A stretch of DNA of 64,000 bases from an uncultured Bacteroidota bacterium (GCA_902520835.1 CABYPD010000003.1:38759-102758); one strand, 5' to 3'. Positions 16,818-27,264 are shown, numbered from the stretch's first letter. Numbers and translations are program-made. Notes: generated by a model not told the origin, from the sequence alone.

Positions 16818-17399
16818 TTATCCTTCTTTTAAGTCTCTTTCTATATCTTTTTCAACAGTTTTTAGGTATTTATACCTCTTTTTTTCAGAAACAAAAGGAA
16901 CTGACCAGAATTGTTTTGTTTTCGTAAAGAGTGAAATTCTCCAACCAAAAACGAAAGTATAAACCCCCATTACAAGTCTTAATTTAACTGAATTAACATA
17001 TAGCGTTAATACAGGGAGTGCAGGAGCACCGTGAGTTATGTATGTTCTTATTTTTTTTTTCGAAAGGAATGGAACAGGATAGGCATATGTTTTAGTTATA
17101 TTTTGGAATTTATAAGCAAAACCAGGTGTGAAAACCTCATCAAAAAAAACTTCTAGCCTTGGTGTTAATCTAAACCACCATACAGGTGAAATTATATACA
17201 TTCGATCTGACCAAGTAACAAGATTTTGATAGCTTTTGATGAGTTTGGTTCTAGGTCTATTGTAGCTGTCTCTGTATAAATCAATAATTTTTAGTGACTG
17301 ATTTTTTGCAGAGTTTATTTTGGAAACAATAGTTTTAAAAATTCCATCATAACAAAATGAATTTTTTTCTGGATGTCCAATAATTATTAAATTATTCAT
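16818..17399 (-). CDS. NAD(P)H-dependent flavin oxidoreductase (NQO/KefF-like flavodoxin fold)
   Basis: The N-terminus NLIIIGHPEKNSFCYDG is the FMN-phosphate loop of the NQO1/MdaB/KefF family. The block ISPVWWFRLTPRLEVFFDEVFTPGFAYKF and the later YITHGAP match the same family. It probably reduces quinones or other electrophiles with NAD(P)H. I take ATG 17399 as start (193 aa); the track start at 17426 adds nine unconserved residues. It lies alone on the minus strand between the tRNA cluster and two small membrane-protein genes. Confidence 0.82.
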   Translation of the reverse strand: MNNLIIIGHPEKNSFCYDGIFKTIVSKINSAKNQSLKIIDLYRDSYNRPRTKLIKSYQNLVTWSDRMYIISPVWWFRLTPRLEVFFDEVFTPGFAYKFQNITKTYAYPVPFLSKKKIRTYITHGAPALPVLTLYVNSVKLRLVMGVYTFVFGWRISLFTKTKQFWSVPFVSEKKRYKYLKTVEKDIERDLKEG

Positions 17400-17461
17400 A
17401 CAAAATAAGATCAAACCATATGCCAAATAATCAATTGCACGATTTTTGAAATATAAAAATT

Positions 17462-17644
17462 ATGAAAAATTTTTTCTTAAATTATTATCCAATAATTCTG
17501 GCTTTTATTTCATTTTTGCTTTCAGTTAGTCTATGGTTTAGCGGAAACAAATTAGAGGGGATTTTTGTTGGAATTTGGGTTCCGTCAATTTTATCATTTT
17601 CTATTGCAATCAGGCAGAGAAGAAAAGATTTAAATAATAATTAA
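17462..17644 (+). CDS. Small membrane protein, two helices
   Basis: A 60-aa protein with two predicted transmembrane helices (about residues 9-27 and 32-49) and a basic C-terminal end (RQRRKDLNNN). No known domain is recognised. The 43-aa membrane-protein gene starts 1 nt after its stop, so the two are likely co-translated. A near-consensus box GATTTTTG lies about 10 nt upstream. Function unknown. Confidence 0.65.
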   Translation: MKNFFLNYYPIILAFISFLLSVSLWFSGNKLEGIFVGIWVPSILSFSIAIRQRRKDLNNN

Positions 17645-17645
17645 A

Positions 17646-17777
17646 ATGGATCTACTTCTCTTTATATCAGGTTCATTTATATTTGTTTGTTATCTGTTGT
17701 GCTTAATATATGTAATTAATAGTCAAAACAAAATTCAAGAGAAAAATGAGCTTGAAGACCCTGAACTTAATAATTAG
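17646..17777 (+). CDS. 43-aa single-helix membrane protein
   Basis: This ORF is too short for the track. It starts at ATG 17646 and encodes MDLLLFISGSFIFVCYLLC..., one strong N-terminal transmembrane helix (about residues 2-24) followed by a hydrophilic acidic tail ending in ELNN. It starts 1 nt after the preceding small membrane-protein gene and overlaps the start of the lipoprotein gene by 32 nt. The tight packing suggests a real gene. Function unknown. Confidence 0.5.
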   Translation: MDLLLFISGSFIFVCYLLCLIYVINSQNKIQEKNELEDPELNN

Positions 17778-19056
17778 TTTTTTTGTTGTAGTGTTGTTTT
17801 CTTGCAATAACGAAAAATACGAATCTTTCTCAGAAAACAAACCATTAGCCCAATGCATAAATGGAATTGCAAAATTTAATTTAAATGATAAAATACACGA
17901 GTATGAGTGTAATAAATACGATTTGATGGGCTTTGTTTCTCTGGATGATATGGATGCGTCAATCGGAAATGACTGCTGGGGATGGACAGATCCTTTATCC
18001 AAAAATGAATATGCTCTTATGGGTTTAGATAATGGAACAGGAATAATTAATGTGACTAACCCTACAAAACCAAGATATTTAGGAAAAATTCCAACAGCTT
18101 CAGCATCCAGTATGTGGAGAGATATTAAAGTATTTAATAATTATGCGTTTATTGTCAGCGAAGCTTCAGGGCATGGCCTACAAATTTTTGATTTAACAAA
18201 ACTCAGAGGAATATCTGATGAACAAACTCATTCAGTTGACTTAACGTATAATGGCTTTGGACAAGCACATAATATTGCAATAAATGAAGAGTCAGGATAT
18301 GCATATCCCACCGGAATAAAGGGAAAGGGGTTACACATACTTAATGTTAAAGATCCCATTAATCCAGTTTTAGAATTGGAGTATCCTGAAAATGGCTATA
18401 CTCATGATGCTCAGGTTGTAAATTATAAAGGTCCAGATCAAAATTATTATGGTAAAGAAATTTTTATTGGAAGTAATGAAGATAGACTTGTGCTTGTTGA
18501 TGTAACGAATAAATTAGAGCCCAAAATAGTAAGTGTTTTTAACTACGATCATCAATATACTCATCAGTCTTGGATAACCTCAGATCATCAATATATTTTG
18601 ATGGGTGATGAATACGATGAATTAAATTTAGATTATCAACTAGTAAATAAAACTAGAACTATTATTATAAACATTGAAGATTTAGAAAATCCAAAGTTAC
18701 ATTTTAATTATTTAGCCAAAACAGATGCTATTGATCATAATGGATATGTTAAAGGTTCCAATTTCTATCTTGCAAGTTATACCTCTGGTTTGCGTGTAAT
18801 AGATATTTTAAATATATCTGATAAAAATATTAACGAAGTTGGATTCTTCGATACACATAATTCTATGAATCATTCAAATTTAGCTAAATCAGTCTCATTT
18901 AAACCATCAGATCCAGGTGATCATGATGATAAGAAGGGTTTAAACATTAAAGAATTTAATGGTGCATGGAGTGTGTACCCATTCTTTAATAGTGATAATA
19001 TTATAGTAAGTGATATTAATTCAGGACTATTTATAGTTAGAAAATCAACTAATTAA
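17746..19056 (+). CDS. Choice-of-anchor B / LVIVD-repeat lipoprotein
   Basis: A 436-aa exported lipoprotein: a hydrophobic signal ends in the lipobox VVLFSC with the lipidated cysteine at about residue 20. The body holds repeated beta-propeller-like segments of the LVIVD type (GIINVTNPTKPRYLGKI, LHILNVKDPINPVLELEYP, LVLVDVTNKLEPKIV, LRVIDILNISDKNINEVGFF). These fit the 'choice-of-anchor B family' seen in marine Bacteroidota. A propeller on the cell surface or periplasm is inferred; ligand or activity is unknown. Its start overlaps the 43-aa ORF. Confidence 0.8.
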   Translation: MSLKTLNLIISFFVVVLFSCNNEKYESFSENKPLAQCINGIAKFNLNDKIHEYECNKYDLMGFVSLDDMDASIGNDCWGWTDPLSKNEYALMGLDNGTGIINVTNPTKPRYLGKIPTASASSMWRDIKVFNNYAFIVSEASGHGLQIFDLTKLRGISDEQTHSVDLTYNGFGQAHNIAINEESGYAYPTGIKGKGLHILNVKDPINPVLELEYPENGYTHDAQVVNYKGPDQNYYGKEIFIGSNEDRLVLVDVTNKLEPKIVSVFNYDHQYTHQSWITSDHQYILMGDEYDELNLDYQLVNKTRTIIINIEDLENPKLHFNYLAKTDAIDHNGYVKGSNFYLASYTSGLRVIDILNISDKNINEVGFFDTHNSMNHSNLAKSVSFKPSDPGDHDDKKGLNIKEFNGAWSVYPFFNSDNIIVSDINSGLFIVRKSTN

Positions 19057-19120
19057 TTTTAATGAATAAAGTACACTTCAAAAAAAAATAAATAAATTAA
19101 TATTTTAACCATAAAATTAT

Positions 19121-19128
19121 TATATTTG
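19121..19128 (+). promoter_or_regulatory. tuf -7 promoter box (TATATTTG)
   Basis: An exact TAnnTTTG match 32 nt upstream of the tuf ATG, with an A-rich leader (AAAAAACTAAAAAATC) between them. A-rich leaders without a Shine-Dalgarno site are usual for highly expressed genes in this phylum. Confidence 0.6.
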
Positions 19129-19160
19129 CGCGCATTTAAAAAACTAAAAAATCTAAAATT

Positions 19161-20348
19161 ATGGCTAAGGAAACTTTTGATCGTTCCAAACCGCATTTAA
19201 ATATCGGAACAATTGGACACGTGGATCACGGTAAAACTACGCTTACAGCTGCAATTACTACAGTACTAGCTAAGCAAGGCCTTTCTGAGCTCAAAAGCTT
19301 TGATCAAATTGACAATGCTCCCGAGGAAAAAGAGAGAGGTATTACTATCAACACATCACATGTTGAATATCAAACTGCTAACAGACATTATGCACACGTT
19401 GACTGTCCTGGACACGCAGATTATGTAAAAAATATGGTAACAGGTGCTGCTCAAATGGACGGTGCAATTCTTGTAGTTGCTGCCACCGACGGACCAATGC
19501 CACAGACAAGAGAACATATACTTTTGGGTAGACAAGTAGGTATACCAAGAATTGTTGTTTTTCTAAATAAAGCTGATCAAGTTGATGATGATGAACTACT
19601 TGAATTAGTTGAAATGGAAGTAAGAGATTTATTAAATTTTTACGAATATGATGGAGATAATGGTCCTGTTATATTAGGTTCTGCGCTTGGAGCTTTGAAT
19701 GGAGAAGACAAGTGGGTTGAGACTGTTACAAAACTAATGGAGGCAGTTGACTCTTGGATAGAACTTCCTAAAAGAGATGTTGACAAAGATTTTTTAATGC
19801 CAATCGAAGATGTATTTTCAATTACAGGTAGAGGAACAGTTGCTACCGGTAGAATTGAAACTGGTGTTGCCAATACAGGAGATGCTGTAGATATTATAGG
19901 AATGGGTGCTGAAAAACTTTCTTCTACTGTTACAGGTGTTGAGATGTTCAGGAAAATTCTTGATAGAGGTGAAGCTGGAGATAATGTAGGTATTCTTTTA
20001 AGAGGAATTGAGAAAACTGACATTAGAAGAGGTATGGTAATTTGTAAGCCTGGATCTGTTAAACCACATGCTAAATTTAAAGCTGAAGTTTATATTTTGA
20101 AGAAAGAAGAAGGAGGTAGACATACACCATTCCACAATAATTATAGACCTCAGTTTTATGTAAGAACAACTGATGTTACAGGAAATATTGAGCTTCCAAG
20201 TGGAGTTGAAATGGTAATGCCTGGTGATAACCTAACAATAACTGTTGAACTTATTTCCCCAATCGCATGTAGCGTTGGATTAAGATTTGCTATCCGTGAG
20301 GGTGGTAGAACAGTAGGTGCAGGTCAGGTAACTGAAATTTTAGATTAA
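19161..20348 (+). CDS. tuf: Elongation factor Tu
   Basis: EF-Tu delivers aminoacyl-tRNA to the ribosome. G1 [11 protein letters not shown]2 (RGITINTSH), G3 [12 protein letters not shown] and G4 NKADQ are all intact, followed by domains II and III ending [21 protein letters not shown]. At 395 aa it is full length. A strong terminator hairpin follows, then tRNA-Trp and secE. Confidence 0.99.
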   Translation: MAKETFDRSKPHLNIGTIGHVDHGKTTLTAAITTVLAKQGLSELKSFDQIDNAPEEKERGITINTSHVEYQTANRHYAHVDCPGHADYVKNMVTGAAQMDGAILVVAATDGPMPQTREHILLGRQVGIPRIVVFLNKADQVDDDELLELVEMEVRDLLNFYEYDGDNGPVILGSALGALNGEDKWVETVTKLMEAVDSWIELPKRDVDKDFLMPIEDVFSITGRGTVATGRIETGVANTGDAVDIIGMGAEKLSSTVTGVEMFRKILDRGEAGDNVGILLRGIEKTDIRRGMVICKPGSVKPHAKFKAEVYILKKEEGGRHTPFHNNYRPQFYVRTTDVTGNIELPSGVEMVMPGDNLTITVELISPIACSVGLRFAIREGGRTVGAGQVTEILD

Positions 20349-20355
20349 TATTACC

Positions 20356-20386
20356 AAATGAGTGAGTCTTTTGCTCACTCATTTTT
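20356..20386 (+). terminator. tuf rho-independent terminator
   Basis: AAATGAGTGAG pairs with CTCACTCATTT across a 7-nt loop and is followed by a short T-run. It begins 7 nt after the tuf stop and separates tuf from the tRNA-Trp/secE unit. Confidence 0.85.
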
Positions 20387-20411
20387 GGTTGACTGGTAAG
20401 TCTTCTAACAC

Positions 20412-20484
20412 ACGGGTTTAGCTCAGTTGGTAGAGCACTGGTCTCCAAAACCAGGTGTCGGGAGTTCGAGTCTCTCAACCCGTG
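20412..20484 (+). tRNA. tRNA-Trp (anticodon CCA)
   Basis: A 73-nt cloverleaf: acceptor ACGGGTT pairs with AACCCGT, discriminator G, anticodon stem CTGGT/ACCAG with loop CTCCAAA, giving CCA. The 3' CCA is not encoded. secE starts 11 nt later, the standard arrangement in the class. Confidence 0.97.
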
Positions 20485-20495
20485 CAACAAATATT

Positions 20496-20687
20496 ATGGA
20501 AAGCATTTTAAATTACGTCAAAGAATCATTTAATGAACTTAGAGATCATGTTTCATGGACCCCTATTGTCGAGCTTCAAAAAATGACCATGGTAGTTTTA
20601 GTGTTTTCTGTAATTTTTGCCTTGATAATTTGGGCAGCAGATTCAATCCTCTCAGAGGTTTTTAAACTTTATTTTCAATTTGTGTAA
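20496..20687 (+). CDS. secE: Protein translocase subunit SecE
   Basis: A 63-aa protein with the SecE pattern: an amphipathic N-terminal region (YVKESFNELRDHVSWTPIVELQKMT) followed by one transmembrane helix (about residues 34-56). It clamps SecY in the inner-membrane translocon. I start it at ATG 20496; the track ORF from 20427 runs back through tRNA-Trp and is not real. nusG follows after 3 nt. Confidence 0.95.
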   Translation: MESILNYVKESFNELRDHVSWTPIVELQKMTMVVLVFSVIFALIIWAADSILSEVFKLYFQFV

Positions 20688-20690
20688 CTT

Positions 20691-21242
20691 ATGACTGAGA
20701 CGGTAGAAAAAAAGTGGTACGTTATTAGAGGCATCAGTGGTCAAGAAAATAAAATCAAAGACTACATAGAAAGTGAGGTTAAAAGATTAAATATCTTCGA
20801 ATTTGTAGAAGAAGTTATTGTTCCAACTCAAAAAGTTGTTCAAATTAGAAACGGTAAAAAGGTAAGTAAGGAAAAGGTATATTTCCCTGGCTACATTATG
20901 ATTAAGGCAAATTTAACTGGTGAAATACCTCATATCATTAGGTCATTTCCAAATATTTTAGGTTTTTTAGGAGAAACTAAGGGTGGAGATCCAGTTCCAT
21001 TAAGATCAAATGAAGTTAGTAGAATGCTTGGTAAAGTTGATGAGTTATCAATGGAAGGTGAGAATATAGCCATTCCATTTACTGTTGGTGAAAATATTAA
21101 AGTAATTGATGGTCCTTTTAATGGATTCAATGGAAATATTGAAAAAGTTAATGAAGAAAAAAGAAAACTTGAAGTTATGGTTAAGATTTTTGGTAGAAAG
21201 ACTCCATTGGAGCTTTCGTACATGCAAGTAGAGAAAATTTAA
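20691..21242 (+). CDS. nusG: Transcription termination/antitermination factor NusG
   Basis: NusG binds RNA polymerase and couples it to the ribosome or Rho. The NGN domain is at the N-terminus (KKWYVIRGISGQENKIKDYIE; VYFPGYIMIKANL; PNILGFLGE), and the C-terminal KOW domain contains GENIKVIDGPFNGFNGNIEKVNEEKRKLEVMV. Its 183 aa length is typical. It lies between secE and rplK as usual. Confidence 0.98.
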   Translation: MTETVEKKWYVIRGISGQENKIKDYIESEVKRLNIFEFVEEVIVPTQKVVQIRNGKKVSKEKVYFPGYIMIKANLTGEIPHIIRSFPNILGFLGETKGGDPVPLRSNEVSRMLGKVDELSMEGENIAIPFTVGENIKVIDGPFNGFNGNIEKVNEEKRKLEVMVKIFGRKTPLELSYMQVEKI

Positions 21243-21300
21243 ATGTTACATATAAATCATTTTTGGGTCGCTTCCAAACTCGAAAATAAAATATTTATTA

Positions 21301-21738
21301 ATGGCAAAAGAAGTACAAAAAGTTTTAAAGTTACAGATTAGAGGAGGTGCTGCAAATCCATCACCACCGGTAGGTCCTGCATTAGGAGCAGCTGGTGTTA
21401 ATATTATGGAGTTTTGTAAGCAATTCAATGCTAGAACTCAAGATAAACCTGGAAAAGTTGTGCCAGTAGTTGTGTCAGTTTATGCAGATAAATCCTTTGA
21501 GTTTGTTGTCAAAACACCACCTGCCGCTGCTCAGTTACTTGAAGCTGCTAAGGTTAAGAAGGGTTCAGGTGAACCGAACAGAACTAAAGTTGCGTCTGTT
21601 ACATGGGATCAAATTAGAAAAATTGCTGAAGATAAAATGATAGATTTAAATGCGTTTACCGTTGAGTCTGCAATGAAAATGATTGCCGGTACAGCTAGGT
21701 CAATGGGATTAAATGTTAAAGGTCAATCACCTTTTTAA
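21301..21738 (+). CDS. rplK: 50S ribosomal protein L11
   Basis: A 145-aa protein with the proline-rich N-terminal [34 protein letters not shown] and a C-terminal rRNA-binding domain ending in [11 protein letters not shown]. It forms the GTPase-associated stalk base. It starts the rplKAJL block 58 nt after nusG; I see no convincing structure in that gap. Confidence 0.99.
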   Translation: MAKEVQKVLKLQIRGGAANPSPPVGPALGAAGVNIMEFCKQFNARTQDKPGKVVPVVVSVYADKSFEFVVKTPPAAAQLLEAAKVKKGSGEPNRTKVASVTWDQIRKIAEDKMIDLNAFTVESAMKMIAGTARSMGLNVKGQSPF

Positions 21739-21748
21739 AATTATTATT

Positions 21749-22438
21749 ATGGCAAAATTGACAAAAAACAGAAAAGAATCTATATCTAAATTTGATACAG
21801 ATACTTTGTATAGTCTTGATGAAGCATCAAAAATTATTAAGAATTTTTCTAAACTTAAATTTGATTCTTCTATTGATATCGCTGTTAACTTAGGTGTAGA
21901 TCCAAAAAAAGCAGATCAAAATATAAGAGGAGTTGTAACTCTTCCTAATGGAACTGGTAAAGATGTTAAAGTTTTGGCATTAGTTACACCTGACAAAGAA
22001 GATGAAGCAAGAAAAGCTGGAGCTGACATGGTTGGTTTGGATGATTATATCAAAAAGATCAAAGATGGTTGGACAGATGTTGACGTAATAATTACTATGC
22101 CTAGTGTAATGGGCAAATTAGGTCCTCTTGGAAAAGTTTTAGGTCCAAGAGGTTTAATGCCAAACCCAAAAACTGGTACAGTAACTATGAATGTTGGTAA
22201 AGCTATTCAGGAAGTTAAAGCTGGTAAAATAGATTTCAAAGTTGATAAAAATGGGATTATACATGTTTCCATTGGTAAAATTTCTTTCGATTCTGATAAA
22301 ATTAAAGAAAATGCTTCGGAAGTTTTGAATCATCTTGTTAAGATTAAACCATCTTCATCAAAGGGTATATACCTCAAAAGTATTTCAATGTCTAGTACAA
22401 TGAGTCCAGGAATAAAGATTGATACTAATACTATTTAA
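21749..22438 (+). CDS. rplA: 50S ribosomal protein L1
   Basis: A 229-aa L1 with [15 protein letters not shown], the [22 protein letters not shown] signature and the C-terminal [22 protein letters not shown]1 forms the mobile E-site stalk and in other bacteria represses its own operon. The start is ATG 21749 ([10 protein letters not shown]); the track start at 21713 overlaps rplK. Confidence 0.99.
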   Translation: MAKLTKNRKESISKFDTDTLYSLDEASKIIKNFSKLKFDSSIDIAVNLGVDPKKADQNIRGVVTLPNGTGKDVKVLALVTPDKEDEARKAGADMVGLDDYIKKIKDGWTDVDVIITMPSVMGKLGPLGKVLGPRGLMPNPKTGTVTMNVGKAIQEVKAGKIDFKVDKNGIIHVSIGKISFDSDKIKENASEVLNHLVKIKPSSSKGIYLKSISMSSTMSPGIKIDTNTI

Positions 22439-22439
22439 A

Positions 22440-22967
22440 ATGACTAGAGAAGAAAAAGCTAATATGATCGAATCTATCAAGACTAATCTTGATACAAATT
22501 CCACTATATATTTAACAGATTGCTCTGGCCTTGATGCAGATACAACTTCTAAATTGAGAAGAGCTTGCTTCAAATCAAATATCAAAATGTCTATTGTAAA
22601 GAATACTTTATTATTTAAAGCTATGGAATCAGGAGATAAAGATTTTGGCGAATTAAAATCGGCCTTAAAAGGCAACACAGCATTAATGTTTTCTGAGGTT
22701 GGAAATGCTCCTGCAAAGATTATTAAAAACTTTAGAAAAAAATCCGAAAAACCGATTTTAAAAGGTGCATTTGTTGAAGAATCAATTTATTTGGGAGATG
22801 ATTTATTAGACACATTAGTAAATATTAAATCAAAGGAGGAGTTAATTGGAGAAATTATTACACTTCTTCAATCTCCAACTAAAAATTTAATTTCAGCTCT
22901 TAAATCGAGTGGAAGTAAAATCAGTGGTGTATTAAAAACACTTTCTGAAAAAAATGAAAATAATTAA
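22440..22967 (+). CDS. rplJ: 50S ribosomal protein L10
   Basis: A 175-aa L10: MTREEKANMIESIKTNL, then VKNTLLFKAMES, and a C-terminal helix for L7/L12 binding. The ATG at 22440 lies 1 nt after the rplA stop, leaving no room for a classical L10 leader structure upstream; any autoregulation would have to act within the rplA coding region. Confidence 0.97.
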   Translation: MTREEKANMIESIKTNLDTNSTIYLTDCSGLDADTTSKLRRACFKSNIKMSIVKNTLLFKAMESGDKDFGELKSALKGNTALMFSEVGNAPAKIIKNFRKKSEKPILKGAFVEESIYLGDDLLDTLVNIKSKEELIGEIITLLQSPTKNLISALKSSGSKISGVLKTLSEKNENN

Positions 22968-22987
22968 TATAACTTAAATTACATAAA

Positions 22988-23368
22988 ATGGCAGATTTAA
23001 AAGATTTTGCAGAAAAATTAGTAAACTTAACAGTAAAAGAAGTAAACGAACTTGCTGATATTCTTAAAGATGAGTACGGTATTGAACCCGCAGCAGCAGC
23101 AGCAGTTGTTGCTGGCCCAGCTGCCGGAGGTGCTGCTGGAGAAGCAGCTGAAGAAAAATCAGAATTTACTGTTGTTCTAAAAGCAGCAGGTGGCTCAAAG
23201 CTAGCTGTTGTTAAATTAGTTAAAGAACTTACAGGTCTTGGCTTAAAAGAAGCTAAAGAACTTGTAGATAATGCACCAAGTAATATCAAAGAAGATATTG
23301 CTAAGGATGAAGCTGAAGGTATTAAAACTTCACTTGAAGAAGCTGGTGCTGAAGTTGAGCTTAAGTAA
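22988..23368 (+). CDS. rplL: 50S ribosomal protein L7/L12
   Basis: A 126-aa acidic stalk protein: an N-terminal dimerisation domain, an Ala/Gly-rich hinge ([20 protein letters not shown]) and the C-terminal domain [35 protein letters not shown]. It recruits translation GTPases. It is followed by a 76-nt gap with a hairpin before rpoB. Confidence 0.99.
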   Translation: MADLKDFAEKLVNLTVKEVNELADILKDEYGIEPAAAAAVVAGPAAGGAAGEAAEEKSEFTVVLKAAGGSKLAVVKLVKELTGLGLKEAKELVDNAPSNIKEDIAKDEAEGIKTSLEEAGAEVELK

Positions 23369-23389
23369 TTAAGCTTTCCTTTAAATATT

Positions 23390-23413
23390 TAAGTCTTGAC
23401 TATTTAAGACTTA
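23390..23413 (+). other. Hairpin in the rplL-rpoB spacer
   Basis: TAAGTCTT pairs with AAGACTTA across an 8-nt loop, 22 nt after the rplL stop and about 32 nt before rpoB. No T-run follows, so it is not a strong terminator. In E. coli the corresponding spacer holds a partial attenuator and an RNase III site that lower rpoB relative to rplL; a similar role is possible here (inference). Confidence 0.45.
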
Positions 23414-23444
23414 CTTTAATTGTTCTTTAACTAAAAATAAATTA

Positions 23445-26400
23445 ATGAGTACATCAAATAGAAAAAATTTTGCAAGTTCATCAGATACTCCAAACTACCC
23501 TGATTTTCTTGATATTCAAGTAAAGTCTTTTCAAGATTTTTTTCAATTAGAAACAAAATCTGATGAAAGAAGCGATGAGGGTCTTTACAAGACATTCTTA
23601 GAAAATTTCCCAATTTCTGATGCTAGAAATCAGTTCGTATTAGAATTTTTGGATTATTTTGTTGATCCTCCGAGATATTCTGTACATGAATGTATTGAAA
23701 GAGGTTTAACATACAGTGTTCCATTAAAAGCTAGATTGAAATTATACTGTACCGATCCTGAACATGAAGATTTTGAAACAATAGTACAAGATGTTTACTT
23801 GGGTGTAATACCCTACATGACTGCTAGTGGAACATTTATAATTAATGGAGCTGAAAGAGTAGTCGTTTCTCAATTGCATAGATCTCCTGGGGTTTTCTTT
23901 GGTCAGTCTTTTCATGCTAATGGTACTAAGTTATATTCTGCCAGAGTAATACCTTTTAAAGGTTCATGGATTGAATTTGCGTCTGATATTAATGGTGTAA
24001 TGTATGCATATATTGATAGGAAAAAGAAATTACCTGTTACTACACTTTTGAGATCAATTGGTTATGAAAGAGATAAGGATATTTTAGAAATTTTTAATCT
24101 TGCTGAAGAAATTAAGGTTTCAAAATCAGGCTTAAAAAAATATTCTGGAAGAAAGCTTGCTGCTAGAGTTCTAAATACATGGTATGAAGATTTTGTTGAT
24201 GAAGATACAGGTGAGGTTATCTCTATAGAGAGAAATGAAGTTGTTTTGGATAGAGATACAATAATTGACAAGGAAAATATTGATTTAATTATTGAATCAA
24301 ATACTAAAACCGTTCTTTTAAATAAAGAAGAAGGTGAAGGCAATGAATATTCTGTTATTTTAAATACTTTACAAAAAGATCCAACAAATTCAGAAAAAGA
24401 AGCAGTTGAATATGTGTATCGTCAGCTTAGAAATGCTGAACCACCTGATGAAGAAACTGCAAGAGGAATAATTGATAAATTATTTTTCTCTGATCAAAGA
24501 TATAATCTTGGAGAAGTTGGAAGATATAGAATGAATAAAAAGTTAGGTTTAGACATTGATATGGAAAACCTAGTTTTAACCAAAGATGATATAATTACTA
24601 TTATAAAATTCTTAATTGAATTAATTAATTCTAAAGCTGAGATTGATGATATAGATCATCTTTCGAACAGAAGGGTCAGAACCGTTGGAGAACAGTTGTC
24701 TGGTCAATTTGGAGTAGGTCTATCCAGAATGGCTAGAACAATAAGAGAAAGAATGAATGTCAGGGATAATGAAGTTTTTACTCCTATCGACCTTATCAAT
24801 GCAAAAACTCTTTCATCTGTTATTAATACTTTTTTTGGGACCAATCAATTGTCTCAGTTTATGGATCAAACTAATCCCTTAGCTGAATTAACTCATAAAC
24901 GAAGATTGTCTGCCTTGGGCCCTGGAGGTCTTTCTAGAGAAAGAGCTGGATTTGAAGTAAGAGATGTACACTACACGCATTATGGAAGATTATGTCCAAT
25001 TGAAACACCTGAAGGTCCAAATATTGGATTGATTTCTTCTCTCAGTGTTTTCGCAAAAGTTAATAATTTAGGTTTTATTGAAACACCATACAGAGAGGTA
25101 AAAAATGGTAAAATTGATGTTGACAAATTTAAATACTTATCAGCTGAAGAAGAAGAAGGAAAATTGATTACGCAAGCTAACATTGATAGAGATGAGAAAG
25201 GTAATATTTTAACTGATAAAGTTATTGCAAGATTAGAAGCTGACTATCCAGTCGTTGATCCTAAAGATGTTGATTATATTGATGTTGCTCCTAATCAAAT
25301 TGCTTCTATTTCAGCATCTCTCATTCCATTTTTAGAACACGATGATGCAAATAGAGCACTTATGGGATCTAATATGATGCGCCAATCCGTTCCTCTTATG
25401 AAACCTGAATCTCCAATAGTTGGTACAGGATTGGAAAAACAAGTTGCATCAGATTCTAGAGTATTGCTAAATGCAGATATGGATGGTGAAGTAACATATG
25501 TAGATTCACAAAAAATCACCATCAAGTATAAAATGTCCGGTGATGAAAAATTGGTTTCTTTTGAAAAAGAAGAAAAAACATACTCATTAGTTAAATTTAG
25601 AAAAACTAATCAGGGAACTTGCATTAATTTAAAGCCAATTGTTAAAAAGGGTGATAAAGTGAAAAAAGGTCAAGTATTATGTGACGGATATGCAACTAGT
25701 TCTGGGGAGTTGGCCCTTGGGAGAAATTTAAAGGTTGCATTTATGCCTTGGAAAGGATATAATTTTGAAGATGCGATTGTTATCTCAGAAAAAGTAGTAA
25801 GAGATGATTATTTTACTTCAGTTCATATTGATGAATACTCTCTTGAAGTGAGAGACACAAAATTAGGAATGGAGGAATTAACAAGTGATATCCCTAATGT
25901 TAGTGAAGAAGCGACAAGTGATTTGGATGAAAATGGAATGATTAGAATTGGTGCTGAAGTTAAATCTGGTGATATATTAATCGGAAAAATTACACCTAAG
26001 GGAGAATCCGATCCAACACCTGAGGAAAAATTATTAAGAGCAATATTTGGTGATAAAGCCGGTGATGTCAAAGATGCTTCATTAAAAGCTCCGCCTTCAC
26101 TTAAGGGAATTGTTATTGATAAAAAACTTTTCTCAAGAACAATAAAGGATAAAAGAAGAAGAGCAGATGATAAAGATCTTTTAAAGAAAATCGAAATTAA
26201 ATATGATCTTTTATTTAAAGAACTTAAAGATAAAATGGTATCTAAATTGTATACAATTTTAAATGGAAAAACATGCCAGGGTATTTTTAATGATCTCGGT
26301 GAAGAGGTAATTCCAAAGGGTAAAAAATATTCACAAAAGATACTTAACGAAGTTGATGATTATATTCATCTAACCGAAACTGCTTGGAGCGTTGATAAAA

Positions 26401-27248
26401 AAATTAATCAACTTGCATCAACATTATTACATAATTACAGGATAAAAGAAAATGACCTACAAGGTATGCTAAGACGTGAAAAGTTTACAATTTCAGTTGG
26501 AGATGAGCTTCCATCAGGTATCATGAAATTAGCTAAAATTTACGTTGCTAAAAAAAGAAAACTTAAAGTGGGTGATAAAATGGCTGGTCGTCATGGAAAT
26601 AAGGGAATTGTAGCTAGGATAGTTAGACAAGAAGATATGCCATTCCTAGAAGATGGAACACCTGTTGACATTGTTTTGAACCCTCTTGGAGTACCATCTA
26701 GGATGAACATTGGACAAATCTATGAGACTGTTCTAGGATGGGCCGGTCAAAAACTGGGTAAAAAGTTTTCTACACCCATTTTCGATGGCGCTACTTTAGA
26801 TGAGATAAATTTACTTACAGAAAAAGCAGGTGTGCCAAAATATGGTCATACCTATCTATATGATGGTGGTACTGGAGAGAGATTCGACCAAGCAGCAACT
26901 GTCGGTGTTATTTATATGTTAAAGTTAGGTCACATGGTTGATGATAAAATGCATTCCAGATCAATTGGACCTTATTCACTAATTACTCAGCAGCCATTAG
27001 GTGGTAAAGCTCAGTTTGGCGGTCAGAGGTTTGGTGAAATGGAGGTTTGGGCTCTTGAAGCATATGGTGCTTCAAGTACTTTGCAAGAAATTTTAACAAT
27101 AAAATCTGATGATGTTATTGGTAGAGCTAAGGCATACGAAGCAATAGTCAAAGGTGAAAAAATGCCAGATGCAGGTTTGCCAGAATCTTTTAACGTGTTA
27201 ATGCACGAATTGAAGGGCCTAGGTTTAGATATCAGATTAGAAGAATAA
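23445..27248 (+). CDS. rpoB: RNA polymerase beta subunit
   Basis: A complete 1267-aa beta subunit. The rifampicin region reads [20 protein letters not shown] then LSALGPGG; residues equal to E. coli D516, H526 and S531 are the sensitive type. Other landmarks are [23 protein letters not shown], the GRHGNKG motif ([12 protein letters not shown]) and the C-terminal [24 protein letters not shown] clamp. It is co-transcribed with rpoC, 16 nt downstream. Confidence 0.99.
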   Translation: MSTSNRKNFASSSDTPNYPDFLDIQVKSFQDFFQLETKSDERSDEGLYKTFLENFPISDARNQFVLEFLDYFVDPPRYSVHECIERGLTYSVPLKARLKLYCTDPEHEDFETIVQDVYLGVIPYMTASGTFIINGAERVVVSQLHRSPGVFFGQSFHANGTKLYSARVIPFKGSWIEFASDINGVMYAYIDRKKKLPVTTLLRSIGYERDKDILEIFNLAEEIKVSKSGLKKYSGRKLAARVLNTWYEDFVDEDTGEVISIERNEVVLDRDTIIDKENIDLIIESNTKTVLLNKEEGEGNEYSVILNTLQKDPTNSEKEAVEYVYRQLRNAEPPDEETARGIIDKLFFSDQRYNLGEVGRYRMNKKLGLDIDMENLVLTKDDIITIIKFLIELINSKAEIDDIDHLSNRRVRTVGEQLSGQFGVGLSRMARTIRERMNVRDNEVFTPIDLINAKTLSSVINTFFGTNQLSQFMDQTNPLAELTHKRRLSALGPGGLSRERAGFEVRDVHYTHYGRLCPIETPEGPNIGLISSLSVFAKVNNLGFIETPYREVKNGKIDVDKFKYLSAEEEEGKLITQANIDRDEKGNILTDKVIARLEADYPVVDPKDVDYIDVAPNQIASISASLIPFLEHDDANRALMGSNMMRQSVPLMKPESPIVGTGLEKQVASDSRVLLNADMDGEVTYVDSQKITIKYKMSGDEKLVSFEKEEKTYSLVKFRKTNQGTCINLKPIVKKGDKVKKGQVLCDGYATSSGELALGRNLKVAFMPWKGYNFEDAIVISEKVVRDDYFTSVHIDEYSLEVRDTKLGMEELTSDIPNVSEEATSDLDENGMIRIGAEVKSGDILIGKITPKGESDPTPEEKLLRAIFGDKAGDVKDASLKAPPSLKGIVIDKKLFSRTIKDKRRRADDKDLLKKIEIKYDLLFKELKDKMVSKLYTILNGKTCQGIFNDLGEEVIPKGKKYSQKILNEVDDYIHLTETAWSVDKKINQLASTLLHNYRIKENDLQGMLRREKFTISVGDELPSGIMKLAKIYVAKKRKLKVGDKMAGRHGNKGIVARIVRQEDMPFLEDGTPVDIVLNPLGVPSRMNIGQIYETVLGWAGQKLGKKFSTPIFDGATLDEINLLTEKAGVPKYGHTYLYDGGTGERFDQAATVGVIYMLKLGHMVDDKMHSRSIGPYSLITQQPLGGKAQFGGQRFGEMEVWALEAYGASSTLQEILTIKSDDVIGRAKAYEAIVKGEKMPDAGLPESFNVLMHELKGLGLDIRLEE

Positions 27249-27264
27249 AAATATAATTTCATAT

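Noticed and set aside
19640-20023. 127-aa antisense ORF within tuf
   Set aside because: A shadow frame caused by codon bias of a highly expressed gene; the tuf frame is unambiguous.
20427-20495. Upstream extension of secE through tRNA-Trp
   Set aside because: The frame runs through the tRNA gene; ATG 20496 gives the normal SecE length.
22921-23289. 122-aa antisense Ala-rich ORF within rplL
   Set aside because: The Ala/Gly hinge of L7/L12 produces a long open antisense frame; there is no promoter or start context.
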